A DNA stretch of 64,000 nucleotides, taken from the NCBI GenBank assembly GCA_003024175.1, contig MDYQ01000004.1:62001-126000 (forward strand). The letters run 5' to 3'. Below the pieces are notes generated by a model, which saw only the letters and a program-made list of their open reading frames with translations, was not told the origin of the DNA and did no database searches. Source of the DNA: Planoprotostelium fungivorum (lineage: Eukaryota; Evosea; Variosea; Cavosteliida; Cavosteliaceae). The translations under genes were made by a program, and so were the position numbers. Positions 27,601 to 39,583 of the stretch are shown piece by piece (positions within the stretch are counted from its first letter, which is position 1; every line of letters starts with the position of its first letter).

Positions 27601-29233
27601 AGAATCTGTCGTCGTTCTCTAACCTCAGATTCAATCTGGAATGGTGTCAGTGATGCGATGTGCAATGTGTGATGTGTGATGTGCAACGTGTGATGTGATG
27701 AAGTTAGAGATGAGATCGTATACCTTGATACGAATTTCTCTTTGCCACTATCGGACCAGATGACGAGAAACTGTTCCCTCTCTGGATCAAACGATTTGAT
27801 GATGCAGTCTTTCCATTCCCACGTTCCATCTGGAAAGAACCATTTCGACGTAGCTGGTTTACCGGGCTGGTGTTCGGTCACACATCATCACCATCTATCT
27901 CATCCGATCGCTCACCATCATGGCATCCTGTGGAACGTTCTCGTAAGACACATCGTCAAAGAACTCGAGAGGTATATATCCATGCCCTGCCGTAGACTCG
28001 TTCGTCTCCAACTTCCTCCGTGTTTCCTTCTCTTCTGAAACGTCAAAACTCACTCCCCTTTTTGTGACGTCAGATCATCGACTACAACGATGGATCGTCT
28101 CGTTCACTCACTTTCTCTTCGTATGAGAGTGAACGAGTGGTACAGATGTACTCCGCCTCATTGGAATAGCCTCGATCATGGTTGAGACAGATTGATGGAC
28201 CTATCGAATATCACTCGATCAGCATTTCTCTCGATGATTCACCTCCGGCGCTGTGAACAAGTGCCACATATCGCTCTCTGACGGAGAAGCGACAACAGGA
28301 TGATCGAACATCTCATCGTCTTCATCTTGTGTCGGTTCAGTTGAGCTGATGGGCTGCATCTCCTCAGCAGTGGCCTCCGCTGTGGGAAAGATGAAAGGTC
28401 TGTGGAATTGTCAGCATCGGTCGATGATCTCCATCATCATCATCACCGAAAGGGTGTGTGAATACGATTGCTTCTCTGTTTCGTCATGTGATGAGAGAAT
28501 GCAGATTGTCTTGATGGAGGCACTAGTGCTTGACGAGCCTGAAGAGGAGATATCGGTGCAGACACTGACTTCTCAATCTTTGTCTTTCGCTCGCCGTCAC
28601 CGTCATGAGATTCAGAAAGTCGTCGCTGTTTCGGTGAATAACGCTCCGCATCATGTGAAGTTGTCTCACCAGCTTGATACTGGGAGAGATCTGCTTGACG
28701 ACTGTTCCTGTCTTACTGCTCAGTATATCGGTGATCTTCTTTATGCTCTTCGTAGGTTGATTGGGTGCAAAGTCATCTGACTTCTGTACCTGGTGTGAAG
28801 ATGTTACATGAGGGTGTAAAATGAGCTTTGACTGGGAGATGGTTGTTCGATACAATTGTGATACAATGCGAGAATAAACGCACGTGGTCTTTTCTGATGG
28901 CCCACACGGGAGGATAATTGTGATCTTCCTTGTCATCTCTGTTCGGTTTCTTTTTTTCCTCTTGTTCTCTCGACTGATCCACAACCAGCGTCCACTCTCC
29001 AATTCCTGGAAGCGACGTCGTAGTCTGAGTATGTAAATCACATCATCGCCGAAACGATTTCTGACCTGAGATTTTGCACTCGTTTTGTTCTCGTGCTCCT
29101 GAAGCCTCTTTATGGCTTGGAGTGACCTCTCTTGGATATTCCCCTGATACCATCATCGATGAACGCCCGATGTGATGTCATACGAACTCACCTTCGTCTT
29201 CGCATTATCCCTCTGCTTCCAACCAGAATTCAT
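12700..29233 (-). CDS. divergent dynein heavy chain, axonemal-like N-terminus
   Basis: Microtubule motor ATPase of about 4,000 residues in dozens of exons. The N-terminus from 29233 includes HGYIPLEFFDDVSYENVP and WEWKDCIIKSFDPEREQFLV, elements seen in axonemal-type chains. The linker region follows to about 23.3 kb. AAA1 has Walker A GGSGCGKTE and Walker B CFDEMDR (usually CFDEFNR). AAA2 has GPCLSGKST, FDGSIELRWFESL and SIVSRCG. AAA3 has GPSGTRKST, with Arg where the P-loop needs Gly, and FIDNLS. AAA4 aligns (RLCRSVRKINQPTIF) but its P-loop is gone. Stalk and microtubule-binding domain: KKKDLSDVKSINNPS ... QMTPSQLEKTSVAAGILLSW. AAA5 has LLSSGFIAYLGPMPSYR and LLIDPQKRAHGFI. The C-terminal domain ends with WVKAGVFMCC. 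Many introns carry TGACGTCA or ATCTACAAC motifs. It resembles an atypical, perhaps non-axonemal, member of the family. Confidence 0.9.
24289..24348 (-). repeat. 12-bp minisatellite in a dynein intron
   Basis: Five consecutive 12-bp units, GTATGTGATGTC with single-base variants, fill most of one intron of the dynein gene. Confidence 0.85.
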
Positions 29234-29372
29234 GTGTTAGCGTGAGAAATTGTAATCCCCTGGAGGGCTCGACGGTCCAAGCTAAAATCGGAGGCAGGGC
29301 AGGATTTGGTTACCTTGGTTTTTTTCGATTGACACAAACTCCGCGCATCCTTGTAGGAATCGAACAGAAACC
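29234..29372. promoter_or_regulatory. shared intergenic region of two divergent genes
   Basis: Only about 140 bp separate the start codons of the dynein gene (-) and the multipass membrane protein (+), so both core promoters must lie here or inside the genes. A T-run sits near 29319. I see no clear TATA box. Confidence 0.45.
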
Positions 29373-30666
29373 ATGAAGAGAGACGATCACGATGGGCAAA
29401 ATGAAGACAAGCACGGTAGTCACAACAGTAATCCAGTGAATGGCCCGACGGATCCTTCTGCCGCCACCGATGAAGATATGTTCACGATGGCGACATATGC
29501 TGTGCCAGGGACGTTCATTCTCCTCGTGGGGATATTCATGCTATTCCGTGCTTTCAATGTGTCCATCCAGAGGGCCAAATTGAATGGAAGGACCGAAAAG
29601 AAGGAGTCGAATGAGGTACCCAGAGCCACTGCATTGTTTCCCAGCACTCGAAGGAGTTCCATCTTTCTGTCTATCGAGCTGAATGCCATGGCCATATTGG
29701 GGTATGAATGATTACGATACCCGTGATGCATTCTCATCACATCAGAGTCCTCTCTTCCGTCATCGAATTCTTCTCCGTCAAAGGAGACTGGACGGATGCA
29801 CATATGGAAAGATTCCGCATAGTCAGTCTCGTCGCAATCGCGGGTATCATTGGTCTCTTACATTTTCGAAGGGTACACTATGACGATGTAATATTATTCC
29901 TAACATGAACACAGAAAATAGTCGACCTGGTGTGGGGTATTACATCCAATCTCTGCATTGCAATGACAGGGGTCCTCTTGAATACGAAAGTGCAATCAAA
30001 TCCCTTTCGAATCTTTATGATGGATGTGAGACCAGTTGAATCACATCTTCGTCTCATTCTGATGTGGAAACAGGTCACTGCCAAGATCATCTACGCCATC
30101 GCTCTCATTCGTATTGTCAATCTCATTGTCGGTGAATACACCAACACGAAACATCATCAGAAGGTGAGAAACTGAACTCCTCCTCTTCTCACCCCGATCA
30201 TCAGGTCTACACATCTTACGAAGAGACAGAGGGGAACGATTCCTCGAGATTGATTCGAAACACGGGTGACCCATCACCATCATCCTCTAATGCATCTCTG
30301 ACATCCCTTAGGTGTCCACTCCGCCTACACGAATCCCATCGTATTCACTACCTTCCTCCCTCTTCTCGATGCCTTCCTCTTCTGTTACCTGGGTGTGTGG
30401 CTGTGGCACATTGGAGTCATGTTCTATGTGAATCCCGATCTTCAGCGCCAGGGCGGCCACAACGGGTGAGAATCAGACTCTCGAGAGAAACTCATCCGAT
30501 CATCAGAGACATGTATGCGATGGACACCCTCTACGACTGTTCCGTTCTCATGACGATCAGCACTCTCGGCTTCTATCTGTTCGTTCGTAAGATCGCCTTC
30601 ATGGCTTGTGGCAAACAGATCCAACAGGCAGAAGAGCAGACCGCCCTACAACAACAGAACGAATAA
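29373..30666 (+). CDS. multipass membrane protein, unknown
   Basis: I do not recognise this family. The start at 29373 gives a charged, disordered N-terminus (MKRDDHDGQNEDKHGSHN). Hydrophobic segments follow in successive small exons: TFILLVGIFMLFRAFNV; SIELNAMAILG; RIVSLVAIAGIIGLLHF; IVDLVWGITSNLCIAMTGVL; IIYAIALIRIVNLIV; FTTFLPLLDAFLFCYLGVWL; and SVLMTISTLGFYLFV. This gives six or seven TM passes, and the C-terminus is Gln-rich (QIQQAEEQTALQQQNE). Intron joins were followed by phase at about 29702, 29870, 30162 and 30300. The topology would fit a receptor-like or transporter-like protein, but no motif decides it. It lies about 140 bp upstream of the GH128 gene on the same strand. Confidence 0.7.
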
Positions 30667-30804
30667 ACGTTCCACTCGTGTCTTTGTCATGTCTAACGGG
30701 AGAAGTTGTTGAAAGATGGGTTTGTCGTTCAGAAACAACGACCCACGTTTCTGACGGGGCCTCTGGAAAACTGGATCAACCCGGTTCAGATCAAAGCAAC
30801 CAAC

Positions 30805-31828
30805 ATGAAGGTGAGGTGCGCCTTCAACGATCAGTGTCTCACTCTTCTAGACATTCTTTGTCTTGTCTATCATCATCGGCTGCGCCCTCTCCCGTGAGAT
30901 CCTCTAGATAATTGAATCCCTCTAATTCGTCTCAGAGATCGTCAGAGAGAACATTCTATTGGCCCGCATCAATGCATCCGATTCCTTGATGTATGCGGGA
31001 GCCAAACTCGGTCTAGCATGGGGCGACTGGGATAGCTCAGACTTGGGTCAACTGGCAGGATCCGGAAAGAAGGCCTCTTGGTATCACAACTGGTCGGCAT
31101 GGAAGATCGCACAGAACAATCAAGGGCTACAGTATGTCCCCATGTTCCATTCGCCGGACAAGATCGGCGAGTTCACTCAAGCGAAGAACACTGCTGGCTA
31201 TTACAACAACTGTCCCAACATCCTCTTCTTCAACGAGTGAGGAAGAAGTTCTTAAACATGCCCACTGACCTTTTATAGACCTGATATGAGCGGTGTGAGC
31301 CCAGCGACAGCGGTTAGCTTCTTCAAGTCGAACATGCAACCCATGAGTGGAAAGAGATTGGGAGGTCCATCGGTTGCATCCAACTCGAATGGACTCTCTT
31401 GGATGAGTCAATTCTTGGCCCAATGTTCGGGATGCAAGATCGACTTTTTGCAGTTGCATTGGTACGGATCGAGCTCTCAGGCATTCAAGGATTACGTCAC
31501 CAACTTCCATAACAAATTCAAGAAACCCATCTGGGTCACCGAAGTGGGCTGCGCCACGTACGGAGGAGGCAGCTGTGATGCTGGTCACATCTCGAGTCTC
31601 ATGAGTGACATCACGAGATGGCTCGATGGACAATCATACGTAGAGAGGTGAAAAGAAGAGGATGGAGCACATCATTTTGACGCGGACGACAGATACGCTT
31701 GGTTTGCCGCCATGCAGACCTCTACGATCCCACGCAGCGCACAGTTACCCCAGGGCAACGCCCTCCTTTCGGCCGGAGGCAAGGGAAGGACCTCTTTAGG
31801 AAATCAATACGTAAAGGGAGGATACTAA
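30805..31828 (+). CDS. secreted GH128-type endo-beta-1,3-glucanase
   Basis: Glycoside hydrolase of the Asl1/GH128 type, which cleaves beta-1,3-glucan such as fungal cell wall. The start at 30805 needs a short intron after ATGAAG and yields a clear signal peptide (MKTFFVLSIIIGCALS). The catalytic core follows: KLGLAWGDWDSSDL, WYHNWSAWK, YVPMFHSP, then NILFFNEPDMSG with the acid/base Glu in FNEP, GCKIDFLQLHWYG, and KPIWVTEVGCATYGG with the likely nucleophile Glu. The C-terminal exon (YAWFAAMQTSTIPRSAQLPQ) ends at 31828. All conserved landmarks and the usual length of about 270 residues are present. No anchor or binding module is visible, so it is probably soluble, secreted or phagosomal. The next gene downstream is also a beta-1,3-glucanase. 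Confidence 0.88.
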
Positions 31829-32276
31829 TAGACGATCATGTACGATGACGAAGCTTCATGTTCATTTCGAATGTTGTGTTCGGCACATCAGCCTCTGTTC
31901 TCTTCCACAGACTCGAACGTATCTACATCGACACGTGTGCTGCACCCAGTAGAAGACTCGGACAAACACAACGAAGAAGCTTCTACAGAAGTGAAAGCGA
32001 GATGAGACCGAGACACAGAACTCCTCTATCACTCTTTGTGATTGTGAGCTGGAGGTGAAACGATCGACGTGTGAAGAACCTGAACGTCAAAAAGAGAAGC
32101 TCTGAGCGATTCTCGTTGACATTTCACATCTGCCGGAAATCTCATCTACTTTCCGCGACGAACCCCGAGGTGTGCTCGTCTAAGCTCATCTTATTTTATC
32201 GCCGTCCACTCGAGCGAAACGCAACACGCACCACACCCCAACGCACGCACGGACTTCTAGACGCACACATCTATCT
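31829..32276. promoter_or_regulatory. intergenic region upstream of the GH17 gene
   Basis: About 450 bp with no supported gene. An AT-rich stretch (CTTATTTTATCG near 32190) and a C/A-rich leader just before the GH17 start are consistent with promoter and 5' UTR. Nothing more specific is visible. Confidence 0.4.
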
Positions 32277-34040
32277 ATGAAGAATCTCATCCTCTTACTC
32301 GCCCTTGTGGCCCTCTCCGCAGGAGCCCGTCTGAAGGGAGTCAACTATGGAATTTACAAGGCCAACGGAGACTGCACAGAGTACCCCGATGTCTTAGCCG
32401 ATCTCCAGCTCATCTCAACTTTCGCCGACTCTGTCAAGATCTACTCCACCATCACTTGCAATGGAGGTGATAACGTCCTCAGAGCCGCTAACGTCACCGG
32501 ACTCAAGGTCTTCCTCGGCATGCAGGTGAAGAACATTCCTTCCTCTCTATTTGAGACGAAAATGAGAAACGTTTTATTCATTTTGTCAGGCCGCCCCCGC
32601 TGATTGGTGGGGTTGGGAGAAGACCAAGCTCGTCGAGCTCGTTCAAGTCTACGGCTGGAGCCACATCACAGGTATCGCCGTAGGTTCTGAAGATCTCTAC
32701 CGTTACTCCGTCAACAAGACGACCGGTCTCAACTCGACTGTCATCGTCAAGGCCGTTCAGGAGGCCCAGGCCATCCGTAATGCCTTCGGAGGGAACCGTA
32801 TCCCCGTCACTCACGTGGACATCTTGACCCCCCCAGAGATCATTGCCGTCGTCGATATCGTCATGTGAGCCGTCTCCATTCCATCATCTCCATTCTCATT
32901 TCCATCTCAGGATCAACACCTTCCCCTACTGGACCGGTACCGCCATTCAGAACGCCGTATCTCGTCTGCCCACCGACATCGCCTACATCCAGAACCAAGC
33001 TCCCAAGAAGGAAGTCTGGCTCGGAGAGATCGGCTGGCCATCTGGAGGCCGCAACACCGGACAAGCCGTCGCCAGCCCTGCCAACGCAAAGACTTACTTG
33101 GAGGGTGCCATCTGCTGGTTGAACACTCATGATGTCAACTACTTTTACTTCGAGGCATTCGACGGTACGTTGTAGATCGAGACGTTTGAATCGAATTGAC
33201 CCCATGATAGAACCCCAGAAGATCATCGATGCCGCCGGCGACATCGAGACCAACTTTGGACTCGTCTCTGGTGATCACAAGACGCTCAAGCCCCAATTCA
33301 ACCCCGCTTTCACTTGCTCTGCTGCCTCTTCCACAAAATCTCACTACACTGGATCCACCGCCAGCTCGACCTACCAGCCCGCCGGCACTTACGCTTCTGA
33401 TACCTGCCACACCATGTACCAGAGCTTGACCTGCAAGACCTACACGGAGAACTCGTACAGCCTCAACGCCACCATCGTGGGACAGATCACCAGCTACTTG
33501 TGCTCCCAGAACGCCTCGTGGTGCACTCCAATCGCTGATGGAGCCGTCTACCAGTACTGCAGCCCCGCACAGAAGGTCTCTTACGCTATGAACCAGTTCT
33601 ACTCTCAGTTTGGTCCCACTCAGGGAACTGGAGCTTGCTACTTTGACGGATACGGACAAGTTGCCGCTCAGACTGTACCCACGTCATCGACCACATCCAC
33701 CACATCGTCCACCACATCGTCCACCACATCGTCCACCACCTCTTCTACAACGAGCTCGACGACCAGCTCGACGACGAGCAGCACCTCCAGCACTTCTTCA
33801 GCGGCTGCCGTGATCACATCTTCATCGGCCGATGTTCCAACCTCTTCATCTTCATCATCGTCCACACCTGCCACTTCTTCGGTTGCTGTAGAGCCCACCT
33901 CTACACCCGTGGACACTGAGACGACTGGAGGAGCTGCCGGATCCACCAACGGAAACCAGTCCACACAAGTCAGAGATCAGTCATCGTCGGCCGTCATGCT
34001 TTCCGTCGGTATCTTGGCTTTCGTTGCCCTCCTGTTTTAA
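32277..34040 (+). CDS. GH17 beta-1,3-glucanase with X8 module and GPI signal
   Basis: Cell-surface beta-1,3-glucan hydrolase or transglycosylase. Signal peptide MKNLILLLALVALSAGA, then a GH17 barrel: LKGVNYGIYKANGDC, DSVKIYSTITC, ITGIAVGSEDLYR with the acid/base Glu, and VWLGEIGWPSGGRN with the nucleophile Glu. A cysteine-rich X8/CBM43-like module follows (TCKTYTENSYSLNA, ASWCTPIADGAVYQYC, SYAMNQFYSQFG, GACYFDG). It is followed by a Ser/Thr-rich stalk encoded by a microsatellite, and a hydrophobic C-terminus (AVMLSVGILAFVALLF) that looks like a GPI-attachment signal. Three short introns are seen; one contains the GTTGTAGAT motif (near 33166). The order GH17, X8, stalk, GPI matches plant and fungal wall-modifying enzymes. 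It could remodel the amoeba's own spore or stalk wall, or digest fungal prey. Confidence 0.92.
33685..33800 (+). repeat. coding microsatellite for the Thr/Ser stalk
   Basis: Tandem TCCACCACATCG units and variants encode alternating TT and SS pairs that form the O-glycosylation-prone stalk of the GH17 protein. One unit reads TCTACAACGAG, so the dispersed window motif also appears here. Confidence 0.85.
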
Positions 34041-34145
34041 CTTATAAAGAGATGATTTGAGGACATTTTTCGTATACATCGCGAGTGCATGTCATCGAGT
34101 CGTGCGAAAACATGCGAAAATGTTTTATTCTCGAATATCGCACGT

Positions 34146-37100
34146 CTATTTGTAAGAAGCTCCGCTGAAGGAGAGAGCTTCGTCTAATCGATCAGCGATG
34201 TCCATGAAGATGATGGAGAACGAGTCTTCCTCTCGAGTGGATAGTTTCTCCAAAGCCACCGACATCTTCCTTAGGACACTAATGGCCCTCGATGTGGCCA
34301 CGTATAGCTCCGAGTCACCCAGACGGCAGACGTCCAGGGTAGAATTCCAATCGCCAGTCATGAACAAATGGTACATCCAAGGGCTGCTCCCTCGCTTCCT
34401 CCTCAACTTCGGGACGATGCGATCACTCTGTCGGCTGTAACATGATGAGATGGATCTCGGACGACGTGAAACTCACCTTAGATCGATGTCCTCTAATTGA
34501 GCGAAATTGTTCTTGCATTGTTCTAGGGAGCGGCTGTATTCACCCAGAGCCTCTAATACGGCGGTGGGTAATCTGTTCAACTTTGGAACACCCAATGGAG
34601 CTGGCTTGGTGAACACGAAATGTGCCAATACGTTGACCATCATGGATTGAGCTATGACAGTTCAACTTGACGTTCGAGATCTCGACTGCACACCTTTCCT
34701 TCGATCTTGTACAGTCTGATGGTAATCGATCTGATTGGTGCTCTGCCAATTGGGAGAATAAGGTCTCTTCATCATGTTCAATGCACCACTGAGGATGAGA
34801 TAAGTCAGGCAGTAGTTGAAAGGATAGATCTGCTTCATCTCAGCGAACGTTTAAGAAGAGGATTCACTTCGGGTAAGTGTGATGCGAAGCCAGCTAATCC
34901 GATGGGTGTACCCTTTTCATCGATGAGAGAGAGACCGTACAACACTTGGACTGATAACTGCTCGAGACATCAGATGCTTTCCATCTACCGATATATCTTC
35001 ACCTTGAATAGCTTCTTCATCTCTTCTTCTTCTCCCTTGACGTGACCGTTCGATTTGAGTGGTGGACACATCAACATCTCCAATCGCTATCGATGCATCA
35101 ACTCGATGAACGTCACATCGACGATTCACACCTGATGACTCCTCTCCAATTCGATGGGGCTCAACTTCTGATCTAACGACATCTCGTGAGCTAAGATGAG
35201 AGATCTCAAAGCATTGTCCAATGTGAGCGGACTCATTGTGGATATCGCAGTGGGAGTTCTCGTGTGAAGCGAACTTATCCTTTCCCTCGAGAAATCGAAG
35301 AAAATGACGTGACCCAGTAGCTCGTATCCTCTCCTTCCCGCCCTTCCGCTCTGAACGAACCGTCAATCTACAACGAGCCGCTCTCGACTTCTCACCGCCT
35401 GCTTGAAGGTGTTCGAGTCCAATATCCTCTCGTGGTCTTCCAGTAACACGACTGACTTTGCAGGCATGCTGACACCCAGCATGAGAGATCGATTCGAAAA
35501 GACAACGGTGATTATCCCAGATCGAAATGAATACTCCACGAGATCTCTGGTTCACGTCAGTCGCGCCAGACTACAACGAGCCTCACCGATAAGACTTGGG
35601 GGCGTTGTTACTGTGGTAACCGAAACCGTAGACGAGAGCCTTCAATTCGGGTCTCTCCGTCTTCCATTCTTCCTTGTAGAAGAGACGATATAGCCAGTAG
35701 TCTAATTCAACTGTGACAGATCGACCGAACATCCTCTCCTTTGTATAGAACCTCTTCCATATTTCCGTCTTCGTTTTCGCGATGTGTTCTCTCTTCTCTG
35801 AAGACGATTCAGTTTCTTCACGAATGGATGGAAGATGTGTGCGAACATGGAGTGAGAGATGTGAGAAGATGTGAAAAGATGAGAGACACCTTTCTCTGCC
35901 TCGAAGTGAGATACCTTCTTCTCCGGGGCATCACCCATCTTCGATGCGTTACCCTTGTTCTTCTGCTTCTTCTCTTCTCTTTCTATTTCTATCTCACATT
36001 CAATCTTCACGCGTTACATCTTCCTCCACCTTGAACTGGTTTCTGCAAGATGGGGTGGGTTCTCTCCATCTGTTGTACCATGTCCATCAACATTTCGATG
36101 AGTTCGTCGTCGTCGAATAAATACAAGATGGCTGGTAACATTTGTCTGTATCTTCATAAGGATACATCTCGAAAGAAACTCACCGATCGACCATGTCGTG
36201 TAATAGTTTGTCGACATCGACGATTGTCGGCGTCTGATGTAGACCGTTCACGTCACAACCGGGTAATGAACGAATGATCTCTTCTTTCTTTTCGTTCGTC
36301 ATGGTATGAAAAGCCGCCAGTAATTCGTCAGAATAGTGATTCTGTTCAGAATGCATCAGAGACAAAGTTCGAAAAGAAAAGTCATCCACTCACTTGATTG
36401 GGGCGAGTGATTCTGAATTCATCTCTGAAGAAGATTTCGGGTTCGAGTCGTTGTAGATCAGCATCGCTCAGGCTTCCATTCGATCGGATGACATCGTACA
36501 ATTGTACACATTGTTCGGGGGTGAGATAATCTTGATAGTCTCTTCTACTCGAGTCTGTGATCAGCGAGATCGGATGAACCGATTTCATCTGTGATTCTAC
36601 ACAGAGATCAGACGGGCAAAATAAACCTCGTCTTACCTCTCGGATCATAATGATGTAAGAGGAGATCGGTCCATCTTCTCTCTCTGTGTCCCTCTTCAGG
36701 AATCAGATTGATCTTCTCCTGGTTCACCTTTCAATCGAATGCACGACATATCATGTGATGCGATGTCTGTGATGTGACGCTCACCTCGAAACCCAATCTC
36801 TTTCGAACGTCCACCAGCCAATCTCTGAAATGTCCGGCGTTTGATATGGATGCAGATAGAGCTAAGAAGGGGCAACGGACCATCGATAAGATGGTCGTGT
36901 AATGTCCTGAGACGTTCTCTACCTACGATATGGTGAAAAGGTTTCATGATGATCGTCACTCCACCTCATCGATCACGTCCGAACGCATGATGGTGTGAAC
37001 CTGAACACAATGAGTCGAAAATGGGTTTTTACGACGTACCTCGTCGAATATGACGAATTTCAAGTTGTTGGCCCACTCTTGACATTTCGGGCTGAAGAGG

Positions 37101-39328
37101 AGAATCCCAAATTCGTTCGGAGTGCAAACGAGTACGTCACAGTTGTACTCGTCCTCCCTGTAGATGCTGCAGAATATTCCACAATTGAACTTTTTCATAC
37201 CGGGTGTCTCGTTCAGCAACTTTTTAATGCTCGCCACCGTCTGTCATGGTCAGTACATGGTCACGTGACTGATGACGTCATCACTTGATTGAGTAAGGCT
37301 ACCGTGGGCGATACGAAGACGATCTTGCTTCTCACGGCCCCTTGTCTCTCCTTCTCGTTCTTCTTCTGTCCACTTCCCTTCTTCTTCTCTTCACTGTTCT
37401 CCTTCTCTGCCCCTGACATGTTCTGTAGGACAGCTTGTATGGCGTACATGGATATGAATGTCTTTCCGGATGATGTGGGCATACTGATGATGGCACTCTC
37501 GCGGGTGGTTTCACAGGCTAAAGTGGCGTCGAGACTCTTCATGAGGTTGTACTGCCACTCGTCGGGGTAGAATCCAACTCGAAGTGAATAAGCTGGAGAT
37601 TTCCGTGAGTTTTCCGGAGGAATCGGAAGAATATCACCCGGTCGTTGTTTCTTGAGTAGGTAAGGACCCAGACTGACCAGTTGTAGACGAGCCGTCTGCA
37701 ATCTATCGCTCTTCGTATTTTCCAAGTATTTCTCGTCTCCCAGATTCATCTTACGCATGGCATCGTACAGTGCCTTCCTCTCTTCTGTCGACAAAACGTC
37801 GACAAAATGCTGATGGATGTCCATTACGTCTTGCAGTATGATTTGAGATGGCTCGTTGGCATCGAGATGTTCTTTCAATCTTTTGAAGAGGAGCTGACGG
37901 AAGACGTCTTTGACCCGGACAATGTTACCAAACCTCTTGTCGTGCATGTTCTTTGGTTTGAGGATCTCACTCCATTGTCTGTCTGATGAATAGCCGTTGA
38001 TCGTGAACGCTGATTCAATATGAAAAGTGTGTACGGCATAAATATCACACCTTCGTGCGCTTTTGGATCCTTCTTCAGATGGAGCACTGTCATCTCGGTG
38101 TCTAGATTCTGCGAGAATTCGCGGATGACACGGGGGGTCTGTATGGAGGGACGTGTGTTACCTCCAGCACTCATCGTGATTGACTTATCCTCTACTTCTA
38201 AAGACTCGATGTACTTGTTCCAGAACCTAATCATCATCAGACATGAAGTCGACCACGACCGCTCCGTCTCACAATGCTTTGGATGCCTTGCCCTTCTCGA
38301 TTGATTTCTTCACGTGAGGTAGTAATCCTCTCTTCTCTTGAAGTTCTTCTCTTGGATCGAGAGAGCGACCGGAATGGTAGTGGAAGGTCTCGCGGAAGAT
38401 GATGTCTCTGCAGTTGACTATCTTGTCTTCTCTCAATGTCTCCAGTTGATTCAACAATTGAACCATCATGGGATCTGCGAAGAGTGAGTGACATCGTCAC
38501 GATAATGTGTCCATGGTGTGCGATGATGATGTATCCGTATTTTCGAGAAGAGACTGTGAGATTTACTCTGAGCGCGAGGAGGACCAGATATGGTCTCTGT
38601 GGCTAGATTAAAACGGACCGTAGACGATAGTCTCACCTGAGGGAAGGACCCTGCGGATGAAAGGGTTCGAGATCTTCTGCAGCTGTCCTTCTCTCATCTT
38701 GAAAGCCGCTTCTTCCATGTCGTTGTGTCCTTGAACTAATTCTGTGTATTGGGCGATCTGGTGGAGCACCAGATGATGATTCTTGAGATGCAACAGATGT
38801 CTGAATTCATCACCCCTCTTCCAAATTTGGGTCGACAAAAGTTCCCCTCTCTCCTGACAAGACTTTCTCATATCTGGTACACGGTCAAATGGAAGAGTTA
38901 ATGATTGGATCGTCACCTCGAACGGCGATTTCGAGTCGCGCCGCAAACTGGTCTTCGATGTGCTTCCGTTTCCCTGCCAATATGGTGGGAAGATTCAGCA
39001 TCTCTTTGGGCAGTCTCGACTTTGTCTTCTCCCACTGCTCCATCGCCATCTTTTGGCTATTTACCGTCAACTCTTCTTCCATCGTTCGAGGTGTCCATTG
39101 TCTCAGGCGGTTGATCTCATCCTTCGCCTACCGATGTCTGAGTCGCACGCTCAAGATGCAAGGGATCACCTCTCTCTCGAAGATCAAGAAGGCAGAGAGC
39201 TTCACGAGGTCTTCTTCCGACGGTCCTACGTCTACTACGGTGACGGGAGGTAACGTCAGCTCTGCGGCTGGTTCCGGCTCATCATCCAATAAGTCTTCCC
39301 AGCTCGTCTCAATCTCCTCTTCGCTCAT
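34146..39328 (-). CDS. DDX60: DDX60/Ski2-like DExH helicase
   Basis: Superfamily 2 helicase of the Ski2-like DDX60 group, about 1,400 residues. In metazoans DDX60 is linked to cytosolic RNA sensing and antiviral defence; the role here is unknown. Visible motifs, N to C: GFYPDEWQYNLMKSLDA (Q-motif-like region); Walker A MPTSSGKTFIS; Ia SPTVALLNQ; Ib VCTPNEFGILL; DEVH box VIFDEVHTIMRSD; motif III CPFLALSASISNAGHF (SAS for SAT); ISLITDSSRRDYQDYLTPEQ, as in DDX60; motif V LMLGVSMPAKSVVLLEDHE; and motif VI GRAGRRGYELLGHVIFF. A Lys/Glu-rich insert lies between Walker A and Ia. The start at 39328 (MSEEEIETSWEDLLDDE) was chosen because earlier in-frame codons would run into the divergent neighbour's 5' region. 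Stop at 34146. The N-terminal part is shorter than in human DDX60. Confidence 0.87.
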
Positions 39329-39583
39329 GCGTTCGTCTCTCTCGGTCCTTTGTGTCTTTTGTTGTTGCTTCCTTTTTGGGCCAGTGGATTTTGGGCTGGA
39401 TTCATATTTTCCTCTGAAACGATTCGATTTGTTCCAGATAGGTGACCTAACTCCAACAGCTTCATGTCTAGACAGACACGTACACCCTCTGTGCTTGTTT
39501 ATCCATTCATGGAAATTTGAAAACAATTGGCGAAAGTTTTCTTGCGGTTTCAAGATCAGAACATCACACAGGACACCATCGAA
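39329..39583. promoter_or_regulatory. divergent promoter region (DDX60-like / unknown gene)
   Basis: About 255 bp lie between the two divergent start codons. The region has no convincing coding content beyond open frames running in from the neighbours. Confidence 0.4.

Noticed and set aside
12700-29233. Many plus-strand ORFs of 60 to 200 codons across this interval
   Set aside because: They are antisense shadows of dynein exons and show no family motifs of their own.
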